The notes beneath the pieces are model-generated. The model saw nothing but the letters and a program-made list of their open reading frames with translations, did not search any database and had not been told where the DNA came from. This document shows positions 5,366 to 12,068 of a DNA stretch of 16,393 nt, piece by piece. The position numbers and the translations under genes were made by a program. The stretch's first letter is position 1. Every line of letters begins with the position of its first letter. Source of the stretch: Bacteroidales bacterium (lineage in GTDB: Bacteria > Bacteroidota > Bacteroidia > Bacteroidales > Bacteroidaceae); assembly GCA_004558535.1 (NCBI GenBank), contig SFCP01000075.1, positions 1 through 16,393 on the forward strand. Direction: 5' to 3'.

Positions 5366-5580
5366 ACTACGATCTGCCAGACCACCCCGTTATCCAAAAC
5401 ATGGAGCGCACCGGCTACCCGGACGGCAAGGAGCCGACCTTCCCGATTTGCCCCGTCTGTGGTGAAGAGTGCGAGGAAATTTTCAGAGACAAAGATTTGA
5501 ATATCGTCGGCTGCGATATCTGCATCAAGCAGTCCGACGCATGGGAGGAGCCGGAGTGCTTCCCCGGAAAGGAGCATTGA
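5362..5580 (+). CDS. Small zinc-binding hypothetical protein
   Basis: A 72-residue acidic protein with CPVCGEEC (residues 30-37) and CDIC (51-54), a four-cysteine zinc-ribbon arrangement. It starts at ATGA overlapping the previous stop and ends at TGATG overlapping the next start, so it is translationally coupled on both sides. No family is recognised beyond the metal site; possibly a structural zinc protein that binds DNA or a host protein. Confidence 0.7.
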   Translation: MNYDLPDHPVIQNMERTGYPDGKEPTFPICPVCGEECEEIFRDKDLNIVGCDICIKQSDAWEEPECFPGKEH

Positions 5581-5960
5581 TGAAAGGACTGGTTATCACT
5601 ACCGAAAACAAGATGCAGGTCAGGGAGTTCGGCGAGCCTGCCTATGAGACCATCGGAAAGGCTGTCGGCGGATGGATCGAGGTCGTACACCCGAAGGGCC
5701 TGCCCGATCCGTTCTGCATGGTCGTCAACGAGGAAGGACTGCTGCACGGTCTGCCGCTCAATTTGTTCGGCTGCATTCTCTACGATACCGTGCGCCACGG
5801 AAATCCCATTGTCGGAAACATCGTGATTCTCAAAGAAGGCTTCACCACGCCTGGCGAGAGAGACTTTATCGGGCTGGACGAGGACGACGTCAAATTCCTC
5901 GGCGCAATGGCCGTCAGTCTGAGCGGCGGCGGCATCAAGTGGGAAAGCGAGGCGCGATAA
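5580..5960 (+). CDS. DUF3846 domain protein
   Basis: A 126-residue protein matching the DUF3846 pattern: an N-terminal beta strand (MKGLVITTENK), then VGGWIEVVHPKGLPDPFCMV, NEEGLLHGLPLN, and a C-terminal part that includes GNIVILK. The chosen ATG at 5580 overlaps the previous stop in TGATG and has GAAAGGAG 5 bases before it; an in-frame ATG 37 codons earlier lies inside the preceding gene and is rejected. DUF3846 proteins are frequent in phages and plasmids of Firmicutes and Actinobacteria, with unknown activity. Nothing here suggests an enzyme. Confidence 0.85.
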   Translation: MKGLVITTENKMQVREFGEPAYETIGKAVGGWIEVVHPKGLPDPFCMVVNEEGLLHGLPLNLFGCILYDTVRHGNPIVGNIVILKEGFTTPGERDFIGLDEDDVKFLGAMAVSLSGGGIKWESEAR

Positions 5961-6217
5961 TGGCAAAGTTCTATTTTACCTACGGCACGGACGGTCAGCC
6001 GTTTTTCGGCGGCTGGACTGAGGTCGAAGCCCCGGACGCTCACGCGGCCTGTGCTGCATTCCGCGCCTATCACCCCGATAAGACCGAGGGCTTAGTGAAT
6101 TGCTCCAGCATCTATGACGAGGAGAAGTTCAAGCTGACCGAAATGTACCGGGAAAGCAATTTCGGTTTCCGGTGCCACGAAATCATCACTCTGCGGCGCG
6201 AAGCCGCTACCAACTGA
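5960..6217 (+). CDS. Conserved phage hypothetical protein (YFTYGT...PFFGGWTEV type)
   Basis: An 85-residue protein from an ATG that overlaps the previous stop (TAATG). The sequence YFTYGTDGQPFFGGWTEVEA, then AACAAFRAYHPDKTEG, then NFGFRCHEII is a pattern I associate with short proteins next to DUF3846 genes in Firmicutes prophages, without an assigned function. The ribosome-binding site is weak (GCGAGGCG), so coupling to the upstream gene is likely. It is followed after 14 bases by the ATPase gene. Confidence 0.75.
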   Translation: MAKFYFTYGTDGQPFFGGWTEVEAPDAHAACAAFRAYHPDKTEGLVNCSSIYDEEKFKLTEMYRESNFGFRCHEIITLRREAATN

Positions 6218-6231
6218 AAGGAGCTATCACC

Positions 6232-7188
6232 ATGATTAGAAACCCGAATGACATCCAAGAGGGCGCGAAGAAAATCCGCATGCTGATCGCCGGTTATCCC
6301 GGCATCGGAAAATCCACTCTGGCGCTGTCCGCCCCCAATCCCCTGCACATCGACGTTGACTTCGGTATCGACCGCATCGAGCCGCGCTACCGCAAGCCGT
6401 ACATTCAGCCCCAGAGCTACGACGAGATCCTCGGCGATCTCACCCCCATCAATCTTCAGGACTTCGACACGCTGGTTTTCGATACCGGCGGCAAGTTGAT
6501 CTCGCTGATGTCCCTGTGGGCCATCAAGAAAGACCCGAAGTATGGCCAGCGCGACGGCAGCCTCTCCCTCAAAGGCTACGGCTTTGTCGGCAAGGAATTC
6601 GTCCGGCTGATGGACTACTGCTTCTATGAGCTGCAGAAGAACATCGTCATCGTGTTCCACGCCACGGAGGAAAAGGACGGCGACAACACCCGCCTCCGTA
6701 TCAAGGTCGAGGGCCAGACGAAAAACAACGTCTGGGAGCCTATGGACCTGGGCGGCTTCGTGGAGATTTACGGCAATGACCGCACCATCGGCTTCTCCAA
6801 CTGTGAGAGGTATTTCGCCAAGGGGACGCGCGGTATCTCCGGCATTCGCAAGATCCCCGCACTCGGCCCGACCAGCCCTAACGACTTCCTGACGAAGCTG
6901 TTCGCCGAGTACAACGCCAAGGCCACTGCCGAGGTCGAGCAGAACGCTGTTGATCAGGCGGCATACGAGGCCGCGATGGTTGAGGGCACGGCCATCATCG
7001 CCGGCATTGTCGATGCCGACACCGCCAACGCCGCCATGCCGAAATATCAGGCCATTAAGCACGCGCTGACCTCCAACAAGGAGCTGGGAGTTCTCTGGAA
7101 CAAAAAGATCAAGGAATGCGGCCTGTTCTTCGACAAGGTTTTGAAGAAATACACGCCCGCGCCCGAGGAGGCAAAGGAGGCGGAGTAA
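6232..7188 (+). CDS. AAA_24-type P-loop ATPase, Sak4-like recombinase
   Basis: A 318-residue RecA-fold ATPase. Walker A GYPGIGKST is at residues 21-29 and Walker B LVFDT at 81-85. HIDVDFGIDRIEP near 39-51 and IVIVFHATEE near 140 fit the AAA_24 phage nucleotide-binding family, which includes the single-strand annealing/strand-exchange protein Sak4. The C-terminal 90 residues are helical and charged. The ATG at 6232 follows AAAGGAG (6217-6223) by 8 bases; the longer open frame upstream overlaps the previous gene. The next genes are a PD-(D/E)XK nuclease and, further on, SSB; Sak4 proteins are known to work with SSB, so the context supports a phage recombination role. A generic AAA ATPase is the alternative. 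Confidence 0.85.
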   Translation: MIRNPNDIQEGAKKIRMLIAGYPGIGKSTLALSAPNPLHIDVDFGIDRIEPRYRKPYIQPQSYDEILGDLTPINLQDFDTLVFDTGGKLISLMSLWAIKKDPKYGQRDGSLSLKGYGFVGKEFVRLMDYCFYELQKNIVIVFHATEEKDGDNTRLRIKVEGQTKNNVWEPMDLGGFVEIYGNDRTIGFSNCERYFAKGTRGISGIRKIPALGPTSPNDFLTKLFAEYNAKATAEVEQNAVDQAAYEAAMVEGTAIIAGIVDADTANAAMPKYQAIKHALTSNKELGVLWNKKIKECGLFFDKVLKKYTPAPEEAKEAE

Positions 7189-7800
7189 ATGGGACGCTAC
7201 CTGATGACCCATTCCCTGTTGGCGTCCTGGCTCTACACCATGAAGGAAAACCCCTACGAGGACATGACGACAGAGCGCGATCCGATGGGCGAATTCATGC
7301 AGACGCTGCGCCGTGAGCCGACGCCGACCACGGAGGCCATGCAGAACGGCTTCAAGTTCGAGGACATGGTGACGGACATCATCAACGGCCGCGCCGATCC
7401 CAACGATCCGTGGTATGCCGCCGCAGAAAAGGTCGCCCGGCGCTGCGACGGTGGCGTCCTCCAGTACAAAGCCAAGAAGATTGTGGAGGTCGGCGGTATG
7501 AGCCTTCTTCTGTATGGCCGTCTGGACTGCTTGAAAGCCGGGGAGATCATCGACGTCAAATTCACCAAGAGCTACGACACCGGCAAGTTCTTTTCCAGCA
7601 CACAGCACCCCACCTACTTCGAGTTAATCCCCGAAGCGCGGCAGTTTACCTACATCGCCAGCAACGGGCGCGATGTATGGCCGGAAACATACTTCCGTGA
7701 GGACGCTCCCAGCATCTTCCCTGTCATTTCCGACTTCTTCGACTGGCTCCGGGCGGTGGATCTGATGCAGGTATACCAGGAGAAGTGGGCGACGCTATGA
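7189..7800 (+). CDS. PD-(D/E)XK nuclease (RecB/YqaJ/Cas4-like)
   Basis: A 203-residue protein carrying the RecB-type nuclease signature in order: NGFKFED (53-59), GRLDCL with Asp113, IDVKF with Asp122 and Lys124, and ARQFTYIA with Gln152. These residues would coordinate the metal and form the active site of a DNA exonuclease. It starts directly after the ATPase stop (TAA ATG) with AAGGAGG 8 bases upstream, and ends in an ATGA overlap with the NinB-like gene. Its place between a Sak4-like ATPase and a NinB-like gene suggests a 5'-end-resecting exonuclease that makes the single strands on which the ATPase acts, like lambda Exo with Beta. The exact polarity cannot be told from sequence. Confidence 0.85.
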   Translation: MGRYLMTHSLLASWLYTMKENPYEDMTTERDPMGEFMQTLRREPTPTTEAMQNGFKFEDMVTDIINGRADPNDPWYAAAEKVARRCDGGVLQYKAKKIVEVGGMSLLLYGRLDCLKAGEIIDVKFTKSYDTGKFFSSTQHPTYFELIPEARQFTYIASNGRDVWPETYFREDAPSIFPVISDFFDWLRAVDLMQVYQEKWATL

Positions 7801-8336
7801 ACGGCAAGCTGAAAGACTGGTCGTTCTCCCGCACCGGGGAAAGCGTGCTGACCATCACGACCAGAGAGAGCTGCAAGAAGCTGTGGGACGCGCTCGGCGA
7901 TCAGGAGATTACATTCTCCATCAAAAGGCGCGTCATCCCCCGAAGCCTCAACGCGAACAACTACGCATGGTCGCTGATTGAGAAGCTGGCCGTCGCGGTG
8001 AAGTCGGACAAGGACTCCGTTTACGAGGAAATGCTCCGACGCTACGGCACCGGCGAGACATACACCGACGAGGCCGGAAACGAGTGCAAGGTGCTGTTCT
8101 CCCTGCGGGAGGGCGTACCACCCGCGCTGGTGGCGCGGCACTACGCCGAAACCGGCGTCGGTTATGTCGAGGGGAAGAAGTTCATTCATTACCGGGCGAT
8201 CAAAGGCACCAGCGAATATTCCACGAAAGAAATGAGCGTCTTTCTGGACGGCATCATTTCTGAGTGCCAGGAGGTCGGCATCGAAACCGACACCCCCGAG
8301 CAGATCGCCAGATACAAGGAGGCATGGCATCCGTGA
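7797..8336 (+). CDS. NinB-like phage recombination protein
   Basis: A 179-residue protein. RSLNANNYAWSLIEKLA (49-65) corresponds to the 'RSxxQNxxxWA' segment of NinB/Orf, and the C-terminal TKEMSVFLDGIISECQEVGI resembles the NinB end. NinB (lambda Orf) is a recombination mediator that binds SSB-coated single-stranded DNA and assists the annealing protein. The ATG at 7797 is chosen because it forms ATGA with the previous stop; a GTG four codons upstream has its ribosome-binding site only 2 bases away. Placement inside the Sak4-like/nuclease/SSB block fits. Similarity is by motif only, so a different phage family with the same fold is possible. Confidence 0.65.
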   Translation: MNGKLKDWSFSRTGESVLTITTRESCKKLWDALGDQEITFSIKRRVIPRSLNANNYAWSLIEKLAVAVKSDKDSVYEEMLRRYGTGETYTDEAGNECKVLFSLREGVPPALVARHYAETGVGYVEGKKFIHYRAIKGTSEYSTKEMSVFLDGIISECQEVGIETDTPEQIARYKEAWHP

Positions 8337-8665
8337 GGAAAGTCTATTGCGACTACTGCGGTCGAGAGACCGAGTATGTCGACAGCAAGGTCATCTACGG
8401 CAAGAGCTACGGCAAAATCTATCTCTGCCGGAACTGCATGGCGTATGTCGGTGTGCATAAGGGGACGGATAAGCCCCTTGGCCGCCTCGCCAATGCGGAA
8501 CTGCGGAACTGGAAAAAGGCTGCACACGCCGTATTTGACCCTCTGTGGAAGTATGGCCGCTTTCGCGGCCATCGCAACGCGGCCTATTGCCGCAAGGCCA
8601 TCGAAATCATTGAGAAAGAAACGAAAGGAGACCGTTATGGAAGATACCAAAAAGACCCCCGCTGA
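8333..8665 (+). CDS. DUF3268 zinc-finger domain protein
   Basis: A 110-residue protein. VYCDYCGRET at the N-terminus and LCRNC about 25 residues later form a CxxC...CxxC zinc site, followed by AYVGVHKGTDKPLGRLANAE and LRNWKKAAHAVFDPLW, the DUF3268 signature. The preferred start is GTG at 8333, in a GTGA overlap with the previous stop and 10 bases from AAGGAGG (8316-8322); an ATG at 8324 is only one base from that site. The C-terminal half is basic and helical. DUF3268 proteins are phage-enriched with no established function; nucleic-acid binding is the natural guess. The last 29 bases overlap the next gene. Confidence 0.85.
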   Translation: MRKVYCDYCGRETEYVDSKVIYGKSYGKIYLCRNCMAYVGVHKGTDKPLGRLANAELRNWKKAAHAVFDPLWKYGRFRGHRNAAYCRKAIEIIEKETKGDRYGRYQKDPR

Positions 8666-8909
8666 GCTGGTCGCTGACCTGATGCTTGACCCCGGCTTTG
8701 TCCTCGTTCCGCAGGATCGCTACGAGGAGCTGATCCGCGCCGAAACGGAGCGTGATGTGCTGGAAGCGACCATCAAGGGAGAGAACAGCTACAATGTCGA
8801 CAGAGTTCTCGCCGCCATTCAGAAGGCAAGAAAAGCGGCATGGCTGAAAGTGTCGGCGGCTGCCCTCAATGCCGAGGGAGCACCGGAGGCGGGAAACGAT
8901 GCTGAATAA
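8637..8909 (+). CDS. Hypothetical helical protein
   Basis: A 90-residue protein with AAAGGAG 6 bases before the ATG. It is largely helical and charged (PQDRYEELIRAETERDVLEA) with a possible short coiled coil, and ends in a small alanine/glutamate-rich tail. It overlaps the end of the DUF3268 gene and the start of ssb, so expression is coupled to SSB. No family recognised. Confidence 0.7.
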   Translation: MEDTKKTPAELVADLMLDPGFVLVPQDRYEELIRAETERDVLEATIKGENSYNVDRVLAAIQKARKAAWLKVSAAALNAEGAPEAGNDAE

Positions 8910-9405
8910 GATTGTTGTCATGGGCCGACTGACCCGTGACCCGGAACTGCGCCGTACACAGTCCGGCCTTTCTGTGACCAGCTTCTCCGTCGCCTGCGAC
9001 CGCGATTTCAAAAGCCAGTCCGGGGAAAAGGAAACGGATTTCATCGACATCGTTGCCTGGCGAACTACCGCTGAATTCGTCTGCAAATATTTCAGCAAGG
9101 GACGCATGGCGGTCGTCGAGGGGCGGCTGCAGATCCGCGACTGGCAGGACAACAACGGCAACAAGCGCCGATCTGCCGAAATTGTAGCCGACAATGTTTA
9201 CTTTGGGGATTCCAAACGCGACGGTGACGGCGGCGGTTATCCGCAAGGTAGTTATGCTCCGCAGGGAGGCTACCCCCAGCGAGGACCGAGCTACGGTGCG
9301 CCGGGCGGCTCCTCCTATGGCGCGGCCTCCGGAGGCTATCCTGCGTCGGATTACGGCGGTGACTTTGCGGAAGTCAGTGAGGACGACGGCGAGCTTCCGT
9401 TCTGA
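8899..9405 (+). CDS. ssb: Single-stranded DNA-binding protein
   Basis: A 168-residue SSB. The OB fold covers about residues 1-105 (MLNKIVVMGRLTRDPELRRT, TSFSVACDRDF, FIDIVAWRTTAEFVCKYFSK, VEGRLQIRDWQD). A glycine/tyrosine/serine-rich linker follows, ending in the acidic tip EDDGELPF, the standard site that recruits partner proteins. The ATG at 8899 has GGAGG 9 bases upstream and lies inside the previous gene's end. It protects single-stranded DNA during replication and recombination and would be the partner of the Sak4-like ATPase and NinB-like protein encoded just upstream. Normal length with no missing parts. Confidence 0.95.
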   Translation: MLNKIVVMGRLTRDPELRRTQSGLSVTSFSVACDRDFKSQSGEKETDFIDIVAWRTTAEFVCKYFSKGRMAVVEGRLQIRDWQDNNGNKRRSAEIVADNVYFGDSKRDGDGGGYPQGSYAPQGGYPQRGPSYGAPGGSSYGAASGGYPASDYGGDFAEVSEDDGELPF

Positions 9406-9409
9406 TATG

Positions 9410-9431
9410 GTCGCCCGGGAAACCGGGCGAC
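9410..9431 (+). promoter_or_regulatory. Hairpin with GAAA tetraloop after ssb
   Basis: GTCGCCCGG (9410-9418) and CCGGGCGAC (9423-9431) form a perfect 9-bp stem closed by GAAA, a stable GNRA tetraloop. There is no U-run, so it is not an obvious terminator. It sits in the only real gap of the operon, 4 bases after the ssb stop and 9 before the next ribosome-binding site; it may protect or process the mRNA. Confidence 0.65.
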
Positions 9432-9455
9432 AGCCCACCGAAGGAGGTGAACACT

Positions 9456-10187
9456 ATGGCGAGCTATCGGAATATCAGCATGGACTTTTGGACGGACAGC
9501 AAGGTCGTCGATGACTTTACGCCCGAGGATCGGTACATCTATCTCTACTGTATGACCAATCCGCACACCAATCTCTGCGGCTGTTACGAGGTCAGCATCA
9601 AGCAAATTGCCAACGAGACAGGGTACAACAACGATACCGTGGAACGCCTGCTGAAACGCCTGGATAGCGCGCACAATGTCATTCGGTACAGCGCGCAGAC
9701 CAAGGAGCTGCTGATCCTTAACTGGTGTCGATACAACTGGTCGACGTCCGAAAAGCTCAACAAGCCGCTGCTGGGCGAGATTCGCAAGGTCAAGAACGAT
9801 CGTTTCCGCGAGTACCTGGCTGCGCGCTACAATGAGCGTTCTACCGTAACGGCGCAGTATAACGCCGCCGAAGATGACCGCCCCGAGGTCCCCCGCCATA
9901 AGCACGGCGCGCATGGATGGGTGCGGCTCACCGAAGAGGAATACGCCCGGCTGATCGACGACCTCGGCGAAGAAGAGTTGACGCGCTGCATCGACTACAT
10001 AGACGAGTCCGCTCAAATGCACGGCAACAAGAACAAGTGGCGCGACTGGAATCTTGTCATTCGGAAGTGTAGCCGTGAACGCTGGGGCATCCGTGGCGGC
10101 AACGGCAGCCGACCGAGCGCCAGCGGGAGTGCTATGGACGACCTGCAGCAGCTCCACCAGATGTACGCCAGCGAGGAAAGCCTATGA
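9456..10187 (+). CDS. Phage replisome organizer (DnaD-like initiator)
   Basis: A 243-residue protein. The N-terminal winged-helix region (SYRNISMDFWTDSKVVDDFT, LYCMTNPHTNLCGCYEVSIK, IANETGYNNDTVERLLKRLD) is the phage replisome-organizer N-terminal domain, which binds origin DNA. The C-terminal part (WVRLTEEEYARLIDDLGEEE, then CIDYIDESAQMHGNKNKWRD) matches the conserved end of these proteins. The ATG at 9456 is 8 bases from AAGGAGG (9441-9447); a GTG three codons earlier overlaps that site. Together with the loader encoded next, it should recruit the host replicative helicase to the phage origin, often within or near this gene; I did not find clear iterons. Confidence 0.88.
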   Translation: MASYRNISMDFWTDSKVVDDFTPEDRYIYLYCMTNPHTNLCGCYEVSIKQIANETGYNNDTVERLLKRLDSAHNVIRYSAQTKELLILNWCRYNWSTSEKLNKPLLGEIRKVKNDRFREYLAARYNERSTVTAQYNAAEDDRPEVPRHKHGAHGWVRLTEEEYARLIDDLGEEELTRCIDYIDESAQMHGNKNKWRDWNLVIRKCSRERWGIRGGNGSRPSASGSAMDDLQQLHQMYASEESL

Positions 10188-10738
10188 CGCATAAGGAAAT
10201 GAGCGAGATATTCGCCGTGATGCTCCTCGCCTATCCGAATGCAGAGGTTTTCAAGGGCGGCATCGCAAAGCTTGGCCCCACCATCAATCTGTGGGTGACC
10301 TGCTTGCCGGAGATCGACTTCTGGACGGGGCAGCAGGCTGTTGTAAAGTTGGTGCGCGAGTGTAAATTCCCGCCGACTATCGCAGAATTCAAGGAAAAAG
10401 CCGAAAAGGTGCAGGCCGAAGTGAGGGCGCGGATTGACCAGGCGTGGAATTACCTCAAGCTCGATATGGACTTTGGGAAAACACCAGAGGAGGCTGTGGC
10501 AAGATTGTCGGAGGGAACGGATATCAGGCGCGTCATTGAGGCTATGGGTGGCCCCTCTCGGTTGATTGCAACAGGAGAGCGCACCTTTGGCGACGGTACC
10601 GTAAAGACATACGAGTATTACAACTACGACGGTTTCAAGTCCGCATATGAAACGATCATCCGGCAGACAAGCGCGCTCAACAGCGGGCCGCGAAAAGCGG
10701 TCGGGCCTGGCATGAAGCAGATAGGAGGGAAAACATGA
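10184..10738 (+). CDS. Replicative helicase loader/inhibitor, G39P-like
   Basis: A 184-residue protein. The N-terminal 70 residues (KEMSEIFAVMLLAYPNAEVF ... WTGQQAVVKLVRECKFPPTI) match the G39P family (loader and inhibitor of phage SPP1 G40P helicase). The family ends its helical domain in a 'FPPTIAEI'-type stretch, seen here as KFPPTIAEFKEKAE. In SPP1 the protein binds the hexameric helicase and delivers it to the origin initiator. The gene begins in an ATGA overlap with the replisome organizer and ends in an ATGA overlap with the hydrolase. The C-terminal 110 residues are less typical and could contact the initiator. Confidence 0.8.
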   Translation: MTHKEMSEIFAVMLLAYPNAEVFKGGIAKLGPTINLWVTCLPEIDFWTGQQAVVKLVRECKFPPTIAEFKEKAEKVQAEVRARIDQAWNYLKLDMDFGKTPEEAVARLSEGTDIRRVIEAMGGPSRLIATGERTFGDGTVKTYEYYNYDGFKSAYETIIRQTSALNSGPRKAVGPGMKQIGGKT

Positions 10739-11352
10739 AACGAAGAAGAAAAAGGAGGGCTTCGCCGGCGCCGCTTATCTGCCTGCTCGCAGTTTTAGCC
10801 TGCATCGTAGCTCTCCGCATCAGTGTCAGCGAGGAAACCGCAGCGTCGGCACAAATGGCCGGCAAGTTAGAAAACCCAGCAACGACAGCACCTGTCCGGC
10901 TTTTAGAAGCAGAAATGACCGAGGCTGAGCAAGTTACCTGGGCCGAAGATCGCCCCGCCCGTGCAGCTCGGTATGTCAACATCGAAATGACTGACGAGGA
11001 GCTGGCAGAACTGGCTGCGGTCGTATTCCTCGAAGCCGGCAATCAGAGCGCCGAGGGGCAGCAGGCCGTTGTCGAAGTTGTTTTCAACCGCGTGCTGCAC
11101 TCCGCTTTCCCGGGCACAGTACACGATGTGCTGCACCAAGGAGAGGGAGGCGATGTTCCGCAGTTCTCCACCATCTACGCGGTCAGCACCGCGACGCCGA
11201 CGCAAGCGCAGTATGACGCCATCAACGGCGCTCTGTATGGAGATACGATCCTTGACGCCGACGTAGTTTTCTTCTCCCGCAATGGAGAGAACGACCGCGT
11301 ATGGGGGCAGATCGGAGATCACATCTTCTGCCGCGAATACATCTGGAGGTAA
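10735..11352 (+). CDS. SleB-type cell wall hydrolase with N-terminal membrane anchor
   Basis: A 205-residue protein. Residues 1-9 are strongly basic (MKRRRKRRA), followed by a hydrophobic segment (about 12-28) serving as signal anchor, then a variable linker. The C-terminal domain (about 83-205) is Hydrolase_2/SleB type: VVFLEAGNQSAEGQQAVVEV with the likely catalytic Glu100, FNRVLHS, VLHQGEGGDVPQFST. The family cleaves peptidoglycan, in spores as a lytic transglycosylase in the case of SleB. AGGAGGGA precedes the ATG, which overlaps the helicase-loader stop. Its place among early replication genes, not beside a holin, is unusual for a lysin; possibly it remodels the host wall or the locus is simply mosaic. 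Confidence 0.85.
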   Translation: MKRRRKRRASPAPLICLLAVLACIVALRISVSEETAASAQMAGKLENPATTAPVRLLEAEMTEAEQVTWAEDRPARAARYVNIEMTDEELAELAAVVFLEAGNQSAEGQQAVVEVVFNRVLHSAFPGTVHDVLHQGEGGDVPQFSTIYAVSTATPTQAQYDAINGALYGDTILDADVVFFSRNGENDRVWGQIGDHIFCREYIWR

Positions 11353-11357
11353 CGAGC

Positions 11358-11540
11358 ATGACGCGAAAGAGATTTCGGCAAGCCTGTGGCATCATCGCCA
11401 CGCTCGGCTTCCTCCTGGTCCTCGGAACTGCCGGTGCCAGCGATTGCGACCTTATCCCCATGAGCCAGATACTCCGGCAAGGTTGCATCGGGCTGGGAAT
11501 GTTCGCCGGCGGGCTATGGCTGGGAGGGTATCTCTCATGA
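11358..11540 (+). CDS. Small membrane protein
   Basis: A 60-residue protein with a basic N-terminus (MTRKRFRQA), a hydrophobic stretch about 10-26 (GIIATLGFLLVLGTAGA) and a second about 42-59 (GCIGLGMFAGGLWLGGYL), so two membrane passes. GGAGG lies 8 bases before the ATG. It follows the SleB-type hydrolase by 5 bases and overlaps the RecU gene by 4 (ATGA). A holin-like partner for the hydrolase is conceivable from size and topology, but nothing in the sequence proves it. Confidence 0.7.
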   Translation: MTRKRFRQACGIIATLGFLLVLGTAGASDCDLIPMSQILRQGCIGLGMFAGGLWLGGYLS

Positions 11541-12049
11541 CTGAGAAGAAAGACCCGAAGCGCCAGCTGCTCGGCAAGATTGCAAAAGCCCGCGGCAAGC
11601 AGTTTGAGAGCCGCATCGACGATTCCTTTGCCTACTACGCACAGAAAGGCTTTGCGATCATCGAAAAGACGCCGGAGCCGATGCACCCCACGAAAAATCT
11701 CGGCAATGGCAAGTTCATCGCCTACTACGAAAAGCAGGCACAGCCGGACTATAAAGGCACCATCAAGGGCGGCAGGACGGTCATGTTCGAGGCGAAATTC
11801 ACCGCCGCCGACCGAATGGAGCAGAGCCGCGTCCTCCAGAGCCAGCAGGACTATATGGACAGGCATCAGGCGCTCGGCGCTCGCTGCTTTGTCATCGCCG
11901 GTTTCAGCTCCGGCATGGTCTATTGCGTCCCCTGGGACATCTGGAAGACCATGAAAGACCACTTCGGCCGCAAGTATGTGACGGAGGCCGACTTGGAGAA
12001 ATATCAAGTGCAGACGGCGTGGAATGGCACGCTGCTTCTGCTCAACTGA
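11537..12049 (+). CDS. recU: RecU-like Holliday junction resolvase
   Basis: A 170-residue protein of the RecU family found in Firmicutes and their phages. The active-site pattern of the PD-(D/E)XK fold is visible: GKQFESRID with Glu24, QPDYKGTIKGG with Asp71, and MFEAKF with Glu85 and Lys87; LQSQQDYMDRHQALGARCFV continues the family pattern. The enzyme cuts four-way junctions symmetrically and would resolve replication or recombination intermediates before packaging. The ATG overlaps the previous stop (ATGA) and follows GGGAGGG. Slightly shorter than host RecU (about 200) at the N-terminus, as usual for phage copies. Confidence 0.88.
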   Translation: MTEKKDPKRQLLGKIAKARGKQFESRIDDSFAYYAQKGFAIIEKTPEPMHPTKNLGNGKFIAYYEKQAQPDYKGTIKGGRTVMFEAKFTAADRMEQSRVLQSQQDYMDRHQALGARCFVIAGFSSGMVYCVPWDIWKTMKDHFGRKYVTEADLEKYQVQTAWNGTLLLLN

Positions 12050-12068
12050 ACTGAAAGGAGTTACCACC

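Noticed and set aside
6112..7608. 498-codon open frame on the minus strand opposite the ATPase and nuclease genes
   Set aside because: It mirrors two convincing plus-strand genes in GC-rich DNA, has no ribosome-binding site or recognisable motif, and its leucine/valine/histidine-rich product is typical of antisense frames.
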